Shown piece after piece: positions 16,344 through 25,201 of a stretch of 64,000 bases of DNA (the first letter of the stretch is position 1; the number at the start of each line of letters is the position of its first letter). Position numbers and translations under genes: made by a program. Origin of the DNA: DATARN01 sp963851105. Lineage in GTDB: Bacteria; Actinomycetota; Acidimicrobiia; Acidimicrobiales; Palsa-688. The notes under the pieces were generated by a model that saw only the letters and a list, made by a program, of their open reading frames with translations, was not told the origin of the DNA and made no database searches. The stretch spans positions 1 to 64,000 of the forward strand of contig CAWKNP010000001.1 of NCBI GenBank assembly GCA_963851105.1. The letters run 5' to 3'.

Positions 16344-17447
16344 CTACCGGTGCTCGAGGCCCCGGAACGTCCGCAGGAACAACCAGGTGACCGCCGCCGG
16401 CGCCAGTACCCACAGCGGCCGCTGCACCCACCAGGCGCCCGAGGCCCGCTGGGGCACAGAGATCCCAACCGCGGCGACGAGCCCGTAGGCGGCGGCGAAG
16501 GCGGGAAAGTGCCACAGGTACACCGTCATGGACCGGGCGCCGGCCCACGCCGTGAACCGCTGCGGCCATGGCCGGCTGAGCCAGGCGGTGACCCGCGAGC
16601 GCAGGAGCAGGACGACACCGACCTGGAGCGCCGTCAGGGCGAGGATGCACACCGTGGGAGGACCCATGTTGGAGTACGCCTCGCCGGGCACCCCGACCAT
16701 GGACCGGGGATAAGAGCCAAGAGTCGTGAGCACGGCCAGCGTCGCCAGCCCGGCCACAACCAAGGCCACCGCAACCCTGCGGGGAGCGGCGATCAGCCGC
16801 CGCCAGGAGAAGCCGAGCTGGTGGGCGAAGCCCCAGACCAGGACCATGTTGAGCCACTCGATGCCACCGACGTGGAAATGGAAGCGGGCCACGTCGACGA
16901 GCACGGCTCCCGCGGCCAGCCCGGCGAGACCACGATCGCCGAACGCCCGGTGGAGGCGGATGAAGAGGGGAGCCAGCAGGACGAGGCCCACGTAGATGGC
17001 GAGGAACCACAACGGGCTGAGCACCAGCATCAGCCCCGCCGCCAGGTAGGGGACGTGCATGCCGGCGAACTCCAACAACGCCCACGCCCCGACGACCACG
17101 CCGACGCACACGCCGGCGGGCGGCAGCAGCCGCCTCAGCCGCCGGGAGAGGAACTGGCGGTACCCGCCGCCGGCCCGCTCCACCGATTCCCAGGTGACGA
17201 GGTGGGCGAAGCCCCCCACGAAGAAGAACAGCGGCATCACTTGGAGCACCCACGTGAACGCCCACAGGCCCGGCGTGGTCCCGATGGGGCTGGTCGTGCC
17301 CGGCCCCGGGTGCCAGGTGACGATGCTGAAGATCCAATGCCACCCGACGACGACGAGCAAGCTGGCGGCGCGGAGGAAGTCGATGTAGTGGTCCCGTTGC
17401 CCCCGGTTGGCGCTGCTTCCCCGGTCGTGCCGCATGGTTGAGGTCAT
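16344..17447 (-). CDS. Acyltransferase 3 family membrane protein
   Basis: 367 aa with about ten hydrophobic segments. The N-terminus has the family signature (RDHYIDFLRAASLLVVVGWH, with the conserved R/D near the first helix and the catalytic-type His), and MPLFFFVGGFAHLVTW follows. Such proteins transfer acyl groups to sugars, peptidoglycan or lipids at the membrane. The acceptor cannot be told; no glycan-synthesis genes are nearby. ATG 17435 is an alternative start. Confidence 0.85.
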   Translation of the reverse strand: MTSTMRHDRGSSANRGQRDHYIDFLRAASLLVVVGWHWIFSIVTWHPGPGTTSPIGTTPGLWAFTWVLQVMPLFFFVGGFAHLVTWESVERAGGGYRQFLSRRLRRLLPPAGVCVGVVVGAWALLEFAGMHVPYLAAGLMLVLSPLWFLAIYVGLVLLAPLFIRLHRAFGDRGLAGLAAGAVLVDVARFHFHVGGIEWLNMVLVWGFAHQLGFSWRRLIAAPRRVAVALVVAGLATLAVLTTLGSYPRSMVGVPGEAYSNMGPPTVCILALTALQVGVVLLLRSRVTAWLSRPWPQRFTAWAGARSMTVYLWHFPAFAAAYGLVAAVGISVPQRASGAWWVQRPLWVLAPAAVTWLFLRTFRGLEHR

Positions 17448-17486
17448 GCAGCCACGGTGCGCTCATGTGGCGGTCCCCGCTATCGG

Positions 17487-17518
17487 GGGAACCCCCCATT
17501 TTCCCCAGGGGGTTTCCC
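17487..17518 (-). terminator. Hairpin downstream of the response regulator gene
   Basis: On the minus strand GGGAAACCCCC and GGGGGGTTCCC form a near-perfect stem around tggggaaaat, 5 bp after the response regulator stop and before the acyltransferase start. No clear T-run. Confidence 0.5.
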
Positions 17519-17522
17519 GGAC

Positions 17523-18164
17523 CTATCTGATGTCGTGGTCCGCGGCCCAGCGGATCAACTCCGCCCTTCGGGTCAGGTGCAGCTTGCCGAGGATGTTGCG
17601 GACGTGGTTCTCCACCGTCTTTTCGGCGATGAACAGCTCGGCGCCGACCTGCTTGTAGGTGTAGCCCCGGGCCACCAGGTTGAGGACCTCCCGCTCGCGC
17701 TCGGACAGGGGGTTGGTGCCCGTCGCCGCCCGGGCCACCCGGCGGAATTCGCCGAGCAGGAGCGACGCCAGTTGGGGGGCGAACGGGGGGTCGCCGTGGA
17801 TGGCGCGCAGCAGCTGGCGGTGCAGTTCGGGGCCGGGCGTCGATTTGGTCAGGTAGCCGTAGGCGCCGCTGGCCACGGCGTCGAGCAGGTCCCGCTCGTG
17901 CTCGGAAACGGTGAAGACGACCACCTTCACGGCGTCGCCGTAACGGGCCGCGGTCTCACGGACGACCCGCAGGCCGCCGCCATCGGGCATATTGAGGTCG
18001 CACACCACCAGGGCGGGGTGGTGGGCGTCGATGAGGGCCAGGGCTTCGCTGGCGTTGCCGGCCTCGCCCACGACCTCGAGCGGGGCGACCAGGTCGGCCC
18101 GGATCCCCGAGCGCACGGTGGGGTGGTCGTCGGCGATCACGACGGTGTAGACGGGCTCAGCCAC
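17523..18164 (-). CDS. NarL/LuxR-type response regulator
   Basis: 213 aa. The receiver domain (YTVVIADDHPTVRSGI; phospho-acceptor Asp in VVCDLNMPDGGG; Lys in YLTKSTPGP) is followed by a LuxR-type HTH (NPLSEREREVLNLVARGYTYKQVGAELFIAEKTVENHVRNIL). Its start overlaps the histidine kinase stop by 8 bp, so it is the cognate partner of that kinase. Confidence 0.94.
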   Translation of the reverse strand: MAEPVYTVVIADDHPTVRSGIRADLVAPLEVVGEAGNASEALALIDAHHPALVVCDLNMPDGGGLRVVRETAARYGDAVKVVVFTVSEHERDLLDAVASGAYGYLTKSTPGPELHRQLLRAIHGDPPFAPQLASLLLGEFRRVARAATGTNPLSEREREVLNLVARGYTYKQVGAELFIAEKTVENHVRNILGKLHLTRRAELIRWAADHDIR

Positions 18165-19272
18165 GGGACGCTCCTCGGTGGGCCGTTACCGGCACCACGA
18201 TGCGGACCTCGGTCCCGTCGCCGCCCGCCGAGGCGAACTCGACGTGGCCGCCGAGGTCGCGCACCCGGCCCCGGATGCTACGGGCCATCCCGACGCCTTC
18301 GGCCACCGTCCCCGGGTCAAAACCGCCCCCGTCGTCCTTGATGGTGACGAACAGGCCCCCGGACGACTCGTGGACATCGGCGAAGACGACGACCTGATGG
18401 GCGTGGCCGTGTTTGGCGGCGTTGGTCAGGGCCTCGGTGGCGGCGCCCGCCACCGCCTCGACCTGGCCGGCGCTGAGCACCGGCACGTCCTCGGTGACCG
18501 TGACGGTGACCGCGGTGTCGGGCCACGCCCGCTCGGCGCGGGCGGCGGCGAGGCGGAGCTCGGCGGCCAGGTTGCCCGAGCCGCTGCGGTCGCCGAAGAG
18601 GTAGAGGCGCAGGTCACGCTCCTGGTCGCGGGCCAGGCGGGCGATGTCGACGGAATCGGACCGGCGCTCGATCATGGCCAGCGTCTGCAGGACGCCGTCG
18701 TGGAGGTCGCGGGCGATGCGATCCCGGGCCTCGGCCTCCGCCAGCTGGTGCTGGGCCTTGCGAAGCAGCCGAATGATCGTGCCGCACACGGCACCGATAA
18801 CGATCCACGAGACGCCGGTCGTGAACGCCCCCAGCAGGTCCCGGCCCGTCGCTCCGGCGCTGCCCGCGGCCACCACGACGGCGACGAAGCGGGCCGCGCT
18901 GACGACGGCGCCCGCCCCCACGCCCCACGCCACCCCGCCCGCCACCGCGGCCACGAGGATGGCGGGGAGGGGCCAGATCCCCGCCAGCGTCTGTCCAGTC
19001 GCTTGCGCCTGGCGGACCCAGCCATCGGCGCCCACCACCAGCGCAGCCAGGGTTATCTCGGCGGCCACGGTGCTCCTGGCAAGCGCCGCCGACCAGCGCG
19101 GGCCGAGGAGCACCAGCTGGTCGGCGACGGTCGCCAATCCGGTGACGACAATGGCGGCGATCACCACCGGGGGGTGGTGGTCCTTGTGCAGGTTGACCAG
19201 GGCGACGATGGTGAGGCCGACCCAGGCCGCCCATCGCAGCCCCGCCAAGCCGATCAGCACCCCGCGTTCCAT
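18157..19272 (-). CDS. Sensor histidine kinase (NarL-partner type)
   Basis: 371 aa from ATG 19272. An N-terminal membrane region of about five or six helices (GVLIGLAGLRWAAWVGLTIVALV onward, about residues 1-175) precedes a HisKA_3 dimerisation helix with phospho-acceptor His in RDRIARDLHDGVLQTLAMIE. A HATPase_c domain follows (ALTNAAKHGHAHQVVV, IKDDGGGFDPG, GMARSIRGRV). The sensory part lacks a large extracellular domain, suggesting it senses a membrane cue or acts with the membrane protein encoded 15 bp upstream. Confidence 0.93.
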   Translation of the reverse strand: MERGVLIGLAGLRWAAWVGLTIVALVNLHKDHHPPVVIAAIVVTGLATVADQLVLLGPRWSAALARSTVAAEITLAALVVGADGWVRQAQATGQTLAGIWPLPAILVAAVAGGVAWGVGAGAVVSAARFVAVVVAAGSAGATGRDLLGAFTTGVSWIVIGAVCGTIIRLLRKAQHQLAEAEARDRIARDLHDGVLQTLAMIERRSDSVDIARLARDQERDLRLYLFGDRSGSGNLAAELRLAAARAERAWPDTAVTVTVTEDVPVLSAGQVEAVAGAATEALTNAAKHGHAHQVVVFADVHESSGGLFVTIKDDGGGFDPGTVAEGVGMARSIRGRVRDLGGHVEFASAGGDGTEVRIVVPVTAHRGASRG

Positions 19273-19286
19273 GCCTCCACGATGCC

Positions 19287-20198
19287 TTACCGGGGGTGGC
19301 GGCGTGAGGAGCGTGCTACCGAGCGGGAGGCTCGGGTGGGCTGTGACGGCCGGGTCGGGTCCTCGTCGTCGAAGCGATGCAGGAAGGAGAAAGCCCAGAG
19401 GCCGAGGGGCAGGGCGATGGCGACGGTGATTGTGACGTTGATCGCGCCGGCCGCCGCGGAGTCCCCGGCCGCCCAGGTGGCGTGCAGGAGGGTCCCGATC
19501 AGTTGGGCCGCGTAGCGCAGAAGGCGGTAGATGCCGACGATCCCGCACGCCCAGACGAGGACGTTGGCGAGCGTGCGGCGGGGTCGGGACCACACCGCGA
19601 CGGGATCGTCACGGTCGACCTTGGCGGCCCAGAGGTGGGCCCAGATGGCGAAGGGAAGCGAGACGGCGAGGGCCGTGAGCCAGATGGCGAGCTGGTTGCG
19701 GTCGACGCTGTGGTCGACGCCGCCGGCAAGAATATGGCCGGCGGTGCCCGCGGCCAGGGCCCCGACACCGGTGGCGACGAGCAGGGCCGAGTAACCAAGG
19801 GTGTGCTCGTTGAAACGTTCCCGGTACTGGGCCGAGGCCACGGCGACCTGGGCGGGCTGCCAGCCGGAACGGCGCACCATGTTCTCGACAATGTGGGGGT
19901 GTACGGCGTCGCGGGCCTGGTCGTCGAGCCAGGTGACGATGTCCGCGGCAAGGGCGGGGGCCGGGTAGGCGCCGGGCGCCGGCGAGTAAGCCCGGTGCGA
20001 GGCGCCGGGAAGCGGGGCGCCGGGGAGCGGGGCGCGGCGATGCGGGAACGAGGGGTCGGTTGCGGCGGGGTCCGAGGTGATGGCGTCGGGGCCGGCGGGC
20101 TCGGCGCCGGGCTCGTGGGCGTCGGGCTCCCACGATGCGGGCCAGGGCGGGGTTGGCCAGGAAGGCTCGTGGTTGCTCATCATCGGGAAACTGGTCAT
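19287..20198 (-). CDS. Membrane protein of unknown function, partner of the two-component system
   Basis: 303 aa. A Pro-rich, disordered cytoplasmic N-terminus (about 1-95) is followed by a helical segment (VTWLDDQARDAVHPHIVENMVRRSGWQPAQVAVA) and four hydrophobic helices (about 135-165, 172-190, 205-230, 250-275). It ends in a basic tail. The start at 20198 has AGGAG 9 bp upstream. The gene ends 15 bp before the histidine kinase, and the three genes form one operon, so it may be the signal-input or target protein. No family recognised. Confidence 0.75.
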   Translation of the reverse strand: MTSFPMMSNHEPSWPTPPWPASWEPDAHEPGAEPAGPDAITSDPAATDPSFPHRRAPLPGAPLPGASHRAYSPAPGAYPAPALAADIVTWLDDQARDAVHPHIVENMVRRSGWQPAQVAVASAQYRERFNEHTLGYSALLVATGVGALAAGTAGHILAGGVDHSVDRNQLAIWLTALAVSLPFAIWAHLWAAKVDRDDPVAVWSRPRRTLANVLVWACGIVGIYRLLRYAAQLIGTLLHATWAAGDSAAAGAINVTITVAIALPLGLWAFSFLHRFDDEDPTRPSQPTRASRSVARSSRRHPR

Positions 20199-20284
20199 CG
20201 TGATCGGCTCCTAGGTCGGCGCTGCGGTGCTCTCAGTAGACGACCGGTGGTGCTCCCCCAGATAGCCCCCAGCCGGTAAATGGG

Positions 20285-20465
20285 GGTCAGCCCCTAGGCT
20301 GCAAAGCACTGGATCGAGCTCTGGAAAGACCGGGCTCAGATGTCTATGGAACGCCGACGAGGCAGACGAGAAGCAGGAGCGTGCTGAGGCTGTCAGCCGC
20401 CAGCTCAGTTGATTGGGTTAGGCCTGAGCCGCCGCAGCCGACATTTGGTTGCGGCGGCCTTTTTT
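20285..20465 (+). ncRNA. Candidate small RNA ending in an intrinsic terminator
   Basis: No coding frame is convincing here, yet the segment ends with a strong intrinsic terminator and contains several stable hairpins (GAGCTC/GGGCTC around 20316, GGCTG/CAGCC around 20392). It starts just upstream of a run of C- and G-rich complementary blocks (GGGGTCAGCCCC). It is not recognisable as SRP RNA, 6S, tmRNA or RNase P. The 5' end is a guess. Confidence 0.35.
20428..20465 (+). terminator. Rho-independent terminator
   Basis: GCCGCCGCA (20428-20436) pairs perfectly with TGCGGCGGC (20450-20458) around a 13-base loop and is followed by C and six Ts. This is the clearest intrinsic terminator in the window and has no annotated gene upstream on its strand. 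Confidence 0.85.
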
Positions 20466-20493
20466 CCGGGCTCATTTGCCACTAGGAGTACCA

Positions 20494-20769
20494 TTGTCGG
20501 CCATGTCGACGCCGAACAATGTCGGGGAAAAGGGGTCGCCTGATCGCCACGATCAGTTGGCCAAGTTGGTTCTCGCCGCCGTCCTCATCGGGGTCCTGGT
20601 GGCGTTCATCCTCGGCAACAGCGAGCGTGTCCGGGTGAGCTTCGTCTTCTTCCACTCCCGATCGTCGCTCATCTGGGTGCTCGTCATCACCAACCTGCTC
20701 GGGTTCTTGGCCGGCTACCTGGTGCACGGGCGCCTCGATGGCCGGAAGAGGCGGCGCTCGAAAAGGTAA
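20494..20769 (+). CDS. LapA-domain (DUF1049) membrane protein
   Basis: 91 aa from TTG 20494, which lies 5 bp after AGGAG; ATG 20503 (88 aa) is the simpler but poorly spaced start. It has two membrane helices (about residues 27-47 and 61-80, LVLAAVLIGVLVAFILGN and LIWVLVITNLLGFLAGYLV) with the LapA-type SERVRVSFVFF between them and a basic C-terminal tail (HGRLDGRKRRRSKR). LapA-family proteins help in envelope or LPS assembly in proteobacteria; the role in actinobacteria is unknown. Confidence 0.85.
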   Translation: MSAMSTPNNVGEKGSPDRHDQLAKLVLAAVLIGVLVAFILGNSERVRVSFVFFHSRSSLIWVLVITNLLGFLAGYLVHGRLDGRKRRRSKR

Positions 20770-20790
20770 GCACTGGAGTCCGCACGCGAC

Positions 20791-20822
20791 GAGGTCCCCG
20801 CACAGGAGGAGTGGGGGACCTC
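20791..20822 (+). terminator. Hairpin terminator after the LapA gene
   Basis: GAGGTCCCC and GGGGACCTC form a 9-bp perfect stem around a loop containing GCACAGGAGGAGTG, followed by atcgttt. It sits 21 bp past the stop codon. Confidence 0.65.
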
Positions 20823-21029
20823 ATCGTTTGGTTTGGCAGGCGGCCGAAGGCAGGCGAAAGACCGATCCGCTTCGTGCTGGTCAGGCCGAACAATCACCGA
20901 TGATGTCGGCCCGGTTGTGCCGCCACGACGGTTGGTGGGGCACGGGAAAAGCATGCCGGCTGTCCGTTTCCGGGCTGTCTCGGTCCTGTCAGGGGGTCGT
21001 GAACATGACGTGACCCGATGCTGAACGAA

Positions 21030-21773
21030 TCACGCGACGACATCGACGGGGCTGCCGAGGGGCACTACGTCGATGGCGTTGATCGTTTCCGGGCCGGCGC
21101 GGACACAGCCGTGCGACGACGCCACACCCTTGGTCGACCCGGGATCCGACGGGTACCCGTGGATCGCCACGGTGCCGTCCCCGCCATCGAACTCGGTGAA
21201 CACATCGGATTTGGAGCCGAGGACGACCACGGTCGGGCCGTAGATATAGAGCTGGTTCTTGGGCGTGGCGACCACCGCGTCGACAAACGTACGGCCCATG
21301 GGCGTCGGCCATTGCGGTTTTCCGACACCGACGGGCGCGCTGTAGACCGCCTTTCCCTCCTGGTACATCGTCAAGCTGCGCCGGCTGATCGAGATCTCGA
21401 TCCGGTAGGCGGTCTTGGCCAAGGTCACCTCGGAACGAGGCACCCAGCCGGTCGACTGGTTGGGGCGCACGTCGAGGCCGATCTGGACCCAGTCGGCGGT
21501 CTGGCTGACGACCGGGCGGACGGTCGGAGACCCCCAGGTCACCGTGGGGAGGGTTCCCGCGTCGGGTCCGCCCGGCGTGGCGGAATAGTGCAGCGGGCTC
21601 CCGATCGGCGTGGCCACGTAGAACTCGCCCTCGGGCGCGACGGGAAGGGTCGTGGTAGTGGCGGTGGCCACGGTAGTCGTCGACTTTGCCACGGCCACGG
21701 CTTTGGGATGGCCCGGCGATCCGCAGGCGCCCAGCACCACCAGTCCCGCCAGCACTGCACCGATTCGCCGCAC
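21030..21773 (-). CDS. L,D-transpeptidase lipoprotein (YkuD domain)
   Basis: 247 aa. The N-terminus is a lipoprotein signal (LAGLVVLGACGSP, lipobox Cys at about 17), followed by a Thr-rich linker. An SH3-like segment comes next (about 55-120, PTVRPVVSQTADWVQIGL). The YkuD catalytic domain (about 122-240) carries the AIHGY and SSHGCVR motifs, with the nucleophilic Cys in the latter. It makes 3-3 cross-links in peptidoglycan or attaches proteins to it, on the outer face of the membrane. Confidence 0.92.
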   Translation of the reverse strand: MRRIGAVLAGLVVLGACGSPGHPKAVAVAKSTTTVATATTTTLPVAPEGEFYVATPIGSPLHYSATPGGPDAGTLPTVTWGSPTVRPVVSQTADWVQIGLDVRPNQSTGWVPRSEVTLAKTAYRIEISISRRSLTMYQEGKAVYSAPVGVGKPQWPTPMGRTFVDAVVATPKNQLYIYGPTVVVLGSKSDVFTEFDGGDGTVAIHGYPSDPGSTKGVASSHGCVRAGPETINAIDVVPLGSPVDVVA

Positions 21774-21833
21774 GTGGCGAGGGTACCCGCACGATCCCGG
21801 CGGTGGCGGGCGCCTTTCGTTACTGGTAGCTGG

Positions 21834-22619
21834 TTACTCGTTGCCAGGTTCCGATGAGTTGAGCTGCGCGGTCCACAGCCAGGTCTCGTAGGGGTGGTCG
21901 TAGAACCCGCCGTGGGAATCGATGACCTCGGCCACTCGGGTCAACAGAACCTCCCGCTGGTCGGGCCGGATAAGCCGGTGGTCGGAATGGGTCTGGGCGA
22001 GATCGGTCCATTCGGCGGCGGTGTAGCGCCTGACCCAGGGGAAGACCTGCCAGGAGGATTGCCCGAATCCCGCCTCGGGGGCGGGCGCCCCCACCGGTGG
22101 GTGACCAATCGTGAGCGTGCCGTGGGGCGACAAGCCGGGAAACAACTCGGCGTACACCGCGTCCACGTCCCTGCGGATCGGCGAGGAGTCGTCGCCCGTC
22201 CGATTCCAGAACAGGGCCAGCCAGCCTTGTGGGCGCAAGAGACGCGCCGCATGCGGGAACCGCCGGGCGGGGTCGAGCCAGTGCCACGCCTGGGCGCAGG
22301 TGATCAGGTCGAAGGGGGCCGCGGGGTCGCCGGCGTAGTCCTCGAAGTCGGTCACGACAAGGGACCACGCCTCGAAGGCGGCCAGGTTGCGATCGGCGGC
22401 CGCGGCCATGGCAGGGTCCGGTTCGAGGCCCACGCCCGCCAGTCCGCGGGCGGCGAGCAGCACAGTGGCCTTCCCCGTGCCGCAGCCCACGTCGAGGACA
22501 CGGCCGGGTGCCGGGGTGATGGCGACGAGGTGGTCGACCAGCTCGGAGGGGTAGCTGGGCCGGGCACGGTCGTAGAGGTCGGCAACCTCGCCGAACACCA
22601 GTCGCTGCTCCTTGGCCAT
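21834..22619 (-). CDS. Class I SAM-dependent methyltransferase
   Basis: 261 aa, Rossmann fold: VYDRARPSYPSEL-type N-terminus (LYDRARPSYPSELVDHLVA), motif I VLDVGCGTGKATVLLAARG, acidic motif II (GLEPDPAMA), motif for the adenine pocket (PFDLITCAQAWHWLDP). This is the UbiE/Methyltransf_11-type family with unknown small-molecule acceptor. It stands alone, convergent with no operon partner. Confidence 0.88.
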   Translation of the reverse strand: MAKEQRLVFGEVADLYDRARPSYPSELVDHLVAITPAPGRVLDVGCGTGKATVLLAARGLAGVGLEPDPAMAAAADRNLAAFEAWSLVVTDFEDYAGDPAAPFDLITCAQAWHWLDPARRFPHAARLLRPQGWLALFWNRTGDDSSPIRRDVDAVYAELFPGLSPHGTLTIGHPPVGAPAPEAGFGQSSWQVFPWVRRYTAAEWTDLAQTHSDHRLIRPDQREVLLTRVAEVIDSHGGFYDHPYETWLWTAQLNSSEPGNE

Positions 22620-22672
22620 GCCCGCCAGTCTGCCCTGGGCTTTGCGTGTTTCAGAGGCTGGCGGATTGTGAC

Positions 22673-22678
22673 GATAAT
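22673..22678 (+). promoter_or_regulatory. Candidate -10 element (GATAAT), leaderless start
   Basis: GATAAT lies 6 bp before ATG 22685, with no ribosome-binding site between. This spacing implies transcription starting at or next to the start codon. Confidence 0.4.
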
Positions 22679-22684
22679 TGATCC

Positions 22685-23305
22685 ATGTTCCTAATTTTCG
22701 GATTCCGTTCCAGGGCGTCGAATATCTCGGAAGGAGAGTTCTTCTGCCCTCATTGCGGGGCCGACCGGCACTACGTGCTTCAGCGGCTGCGGCAGTGGTT
22801 CACCCTGTTCTTCCTACCGATCTTCCCCATCGGGGGCTCGAAGGGTGAGCAGGTGAAATGCCAGACCTGTGGCACCACCTACCGACCCGAGGTTCTGCAG
22901 ATGCCGACCTCGGCCAACCTGACCGATTCGATCCGCGACACCATGCGGGTGGCGGCCGTCGCCATGCTGACCGCCGGCAACACCTGGGATTTTGCCGCTC
23001 GCCAGGTCGCGGTCAACGCCATCGCGTCGACTGGGGCGGTCGGCTACAACGACGCCAACCTGTCCGAAGACCTCCTGAGCCAGCATCCGGCGCAGTTGGC
23101 CGCTCAGGTCGCCACGCTGGCCCGGGGCCTCAACGACCAGGGCAAGGAGACCTTCCTGACCCGCTTGGCCGAAATCGCGGCGGCCGATGGGCCGGTCAAC
23201 GACGGCGAGCGGTCCGTGCTCGATACGGTGGGCGCCGGCCTCGGGATGAGCGCCGCCCACGTCCTCGGCATCCTGACCGCGGTGGTCAACAGCCCCCGTT
23301 TCTGA
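22685..23305 (+). CDS. Zinc-ribbon/TerB-like domain protein
   Basis: 206 aa. The N-terminus has a zinc ribbon split by a hydrophobic insertion: FCPHCGADRHY (Cys 22/25) and VKCQTCGTTYRP (Cys 59/62), with WFTLFFLPIFPIGG between. The C-terminal part (about 80-205) is helical and TerB-like (FLTRLAEIAAADGPVNDGERSVLDTVGAGLGMS). The start at ATG 22685 lacks a ribosome site and lies 6 bp after GATAAT. Function unknown; similar zinc-ribbon/TerB proteins are widespread in actinobacteria. Confidence 0.75.
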   Translation: MFLIFGFRSRASNISEGEFFCPHCGADRHYVLQRLRQWFTLFFLPIFPIGGSKGEQVKCQTCGTTYRPEVLQMPTSANLTDSIRDTMRVAAVAMLTAGNTWDFAARQVAVNAIASTGAVGYNDANLSEDLLSQHPAQLAAQVATLARGLNDQGKETFLTRLAEIAAADGPVNDGERSVLDTVGAGLGMSAAHVLGILTAVVNSPRF

Positions 23306-23371
23306 AACTGAGGCTCGGTCCCTAGCCCCGTATCATGCGGGGAGCGTGCAGGGAGCGGGGAGGTCGTCCCG

Positions 23372-24304
23372 GTGGTCGTGACCCAACTGTTGGCCGCAGT
23401 GGTGGCGGTACTGTCCGGCGCCATGTTGCCGGTAGCCGGCCACTCGGCGTCACCCGCGTATCGGGGGGATTTTCCCGACCCTTTCGTCCTGAGCGCCGGC
23501 GCCACCTACTGGGCCTATGCCACCGGCAGCGCCGGCCTCAACCTCCAGGTCATGCACTCGTCCGACCTGGCCAGTTGGAGCCCGGTCAGCGATCCGCTGC
23601 CCGTCCTCCCGGCCTGGGCCGCCCCGGGGCTCACGTGGGCGCCCGGTGTCGTGGCGCGGGGCGGCGGGTACGTCATGTACTACAGCGTGCGCAACGCGGC
23701 GGCCGGTCGCCAGTGCATCTCGGTGGCGACGTCGACAACGCCGGGCGGACCGTTCCACGACACCTCGACCGGGCCATTCATCTGCCAGCTCGACCATTTC
23801 GGGTCCATCGACCCGGTGCCGTTCGTCGATTCGACCGGGGCGCTGTACCTGATCTGGAAGAGCGAGGACAACGCGGTGGGCCGGACGACCCGGCTTTGGG
23901 GCCAGCGGCTGAGTGCCGACGGCCGCTCGTTCACGGGTAGCCCGACGATGCTGCTCAGCCAGAGCGCGGCGTGGCAGTCACCGGCGATCGAAGGGCCGGC
24001 CATGATCGCGTCGGGGGGCACGTACTACCTGTTCTACGGCGCCGCCCCGTGGGACAGCGCCCGGGCCGCCATGGGCTACGCCACCTGCGCCACACCGCTC
24101 GGGCCGTGCCGGAACGCCACAACCGGCGGGCCGTGGATGGCCTCGCACGGCCAGGCGATCGGTCCCAGCGGGCCCACCTTCTTCACCGCTAACGACGGCG
24201 GGATCCGGATCGCCTACCACGCCTGGATGCCCGTCGCCGGCTACCCCAACGGCGGCGTGCGATCGCTGTGGGTCGACACCCTCACCTTCCGACGCCAGAG
24301 CTAG
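23372..24304 (+). CDS. Secreted glycoside hydrolase family 43 protein
   Basis: 310 aa from GTG 23372 with a signal peptide (VTQLLAAVVAVLSGAMLPVAGHSA). Five-bladed propeller enzymes of this family hydrolyse arabinan or xylan side chains. The three catalytic acids are in place: base Asp in RGDFPDPFVL, pKa-modulating Asp in FGSIDPVPFVD, and acid Glu in SPAIEGPAMI. WGQRLSADGRSF is also typical. It is a single gene, so probably scavenging of plant or microbial polysaccharide. Confidence 0.88.
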   Translation: MVVTQLLAAVVAVLSGAMLPVAGHSASPAYRGDFPDPFVLSAGATYWAYATGSAGLNLQVMHSSDLASWSPVSDPLPVLPAWAAPGLTWAPGVVARGGGYVMYYSVRNAAAGRQCISVATSTTPGGPFHDTSTGPFICQLDHFGSIDPVPFVDSTGALYLIWKSEDNAVGRTTRLWGQRLSADGRSFTGSPTMLLSQSAAWQSPAIEGPAMIASGGTYYLFYGAAPWDSARAAMGYATCATPLGPCRNATTGGPWMASHGQAIGPSGPTFFTANDGGIRIAYHAWMPVAGYPNGGVRSLWVDTLTFRRQS

Positions 24305-24445
24305 CGCCCGAGCGCGGGCCTGGGTCACCCGGCGGCGGGGTGCCGGCCCGCCAGCCGTAGGAGACCGACCCGCTCCGCCCAGGCCACGATGAGGACCTGA
24401 ACCTCCCGTCGAGGAGTTGTTGCGCCGTGCCCGGCCTCTGCCTCC

Positions 24446-25201
24446 TCACGAGGAGATGATCATCGACGGCCTCTCCGAGGACGCGAGCAGCTTCGGCTGG
24501 GCGTGCCACGTCGTGTCGAGGCCGCCCATCAGGAAGGCGCTGTCGATGGTGGCTGTGCCGGGAGGGAAGCGGTCCGGGTGGCCGAAGAAACTCGATGAGG
24601 ATTCGTCGATGTCCAGGGGACGCATATCCCAATCGTCGGTAGCAAGTTCGACACCATCGAAGACGCCCGGCGAGGGTGTGGCCGCATAGCCGATCGGCGC
24701 GCATTGAAAGAACCGGGATGCCGCGTCGAGGTTCGAAAACACCGATCCGGCCATCACGGTGTCGGCCACGTGGGCGGCGACCAGGATCTCCACCGCTCGG
24801 TCCCGGCTCTCGACGTGCATCCGGAAGCGTCCAGCGCCTTCTTCGATCTTGAAGCGGGCGAGATGTTGCCAACCCGGAAACAGGCGACCGCCGGCCAGCG
24901 TCGCCGCTCGTGACGAGGTGTCCCTTCGGGGGACGTACACGCCTGTTATCGGCCCGTCGGCGGTGTCCCAGCACACTGCTATCCGGTGGGCGGCGTTCTC
25001 GGTGGTCAGCCCGACACGGGCGGGAAGCCCGGCGGGGCGGATGTGCCCGAGGCGAAGCAGGCAAATACCGGCGACACCGTGACCGTCAACCAGGGCGGGC
25101 CGGAACGGCGCCGGGAGAAACGAGGCCAAGGTGTCGGGGTCGACCCGGTAGTTCACCAGGAGGCGGCGCTCCATGGAGGCTTGAAGGGCACGGGTCCTCA
25201 T
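24446..25201 (-). CDS. DUF2071 family protein (acetoacetate decarboxylase-like fold)
   Basis: 251 aa from ATG 25201. The family features are seen: MERRLLVNYRVDPDTLASFLPAPFRPALVDG at the N-terminus and a central VYVPRRDTSSRAATLAGGRLFPG. The start overlaps the ArsR gene stop (ATGA), so the two are cotranslated. The substrate and reaction of this family are not established. Confidence 0.8.
   Translation of the reverse strand: MRTRALQASMERRLLVNYRVDPDTLASFLPAPFRPALVDGHGVAGICLLRLGHIRPAGLPARVGLTTENAAHRIAVCWDTADGPITGVYVPRRDTSSRAATLAGGRLFPGWQHLARFKIEEGAGRFRMHVESRDRAVEILVAAHVADTVMAGSVFSNLDAASRFFQCAPIGYAATPSPGVFDGVELATDDWDMRPLDIDESSSSFFGHPDRFPPGTATIDSAFLMGGLDTTWHAQPKLLASSERPSMIISS

Noticed and set aside
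16350..17441. Long plus-strand frame opposite the acyltransferase gene
   Set aside because: Composition (Gly/Arg/Glu-rich, no motifs) is typical of antisense shadows; the minus-strand protein has clear membrane helices and family motifs.
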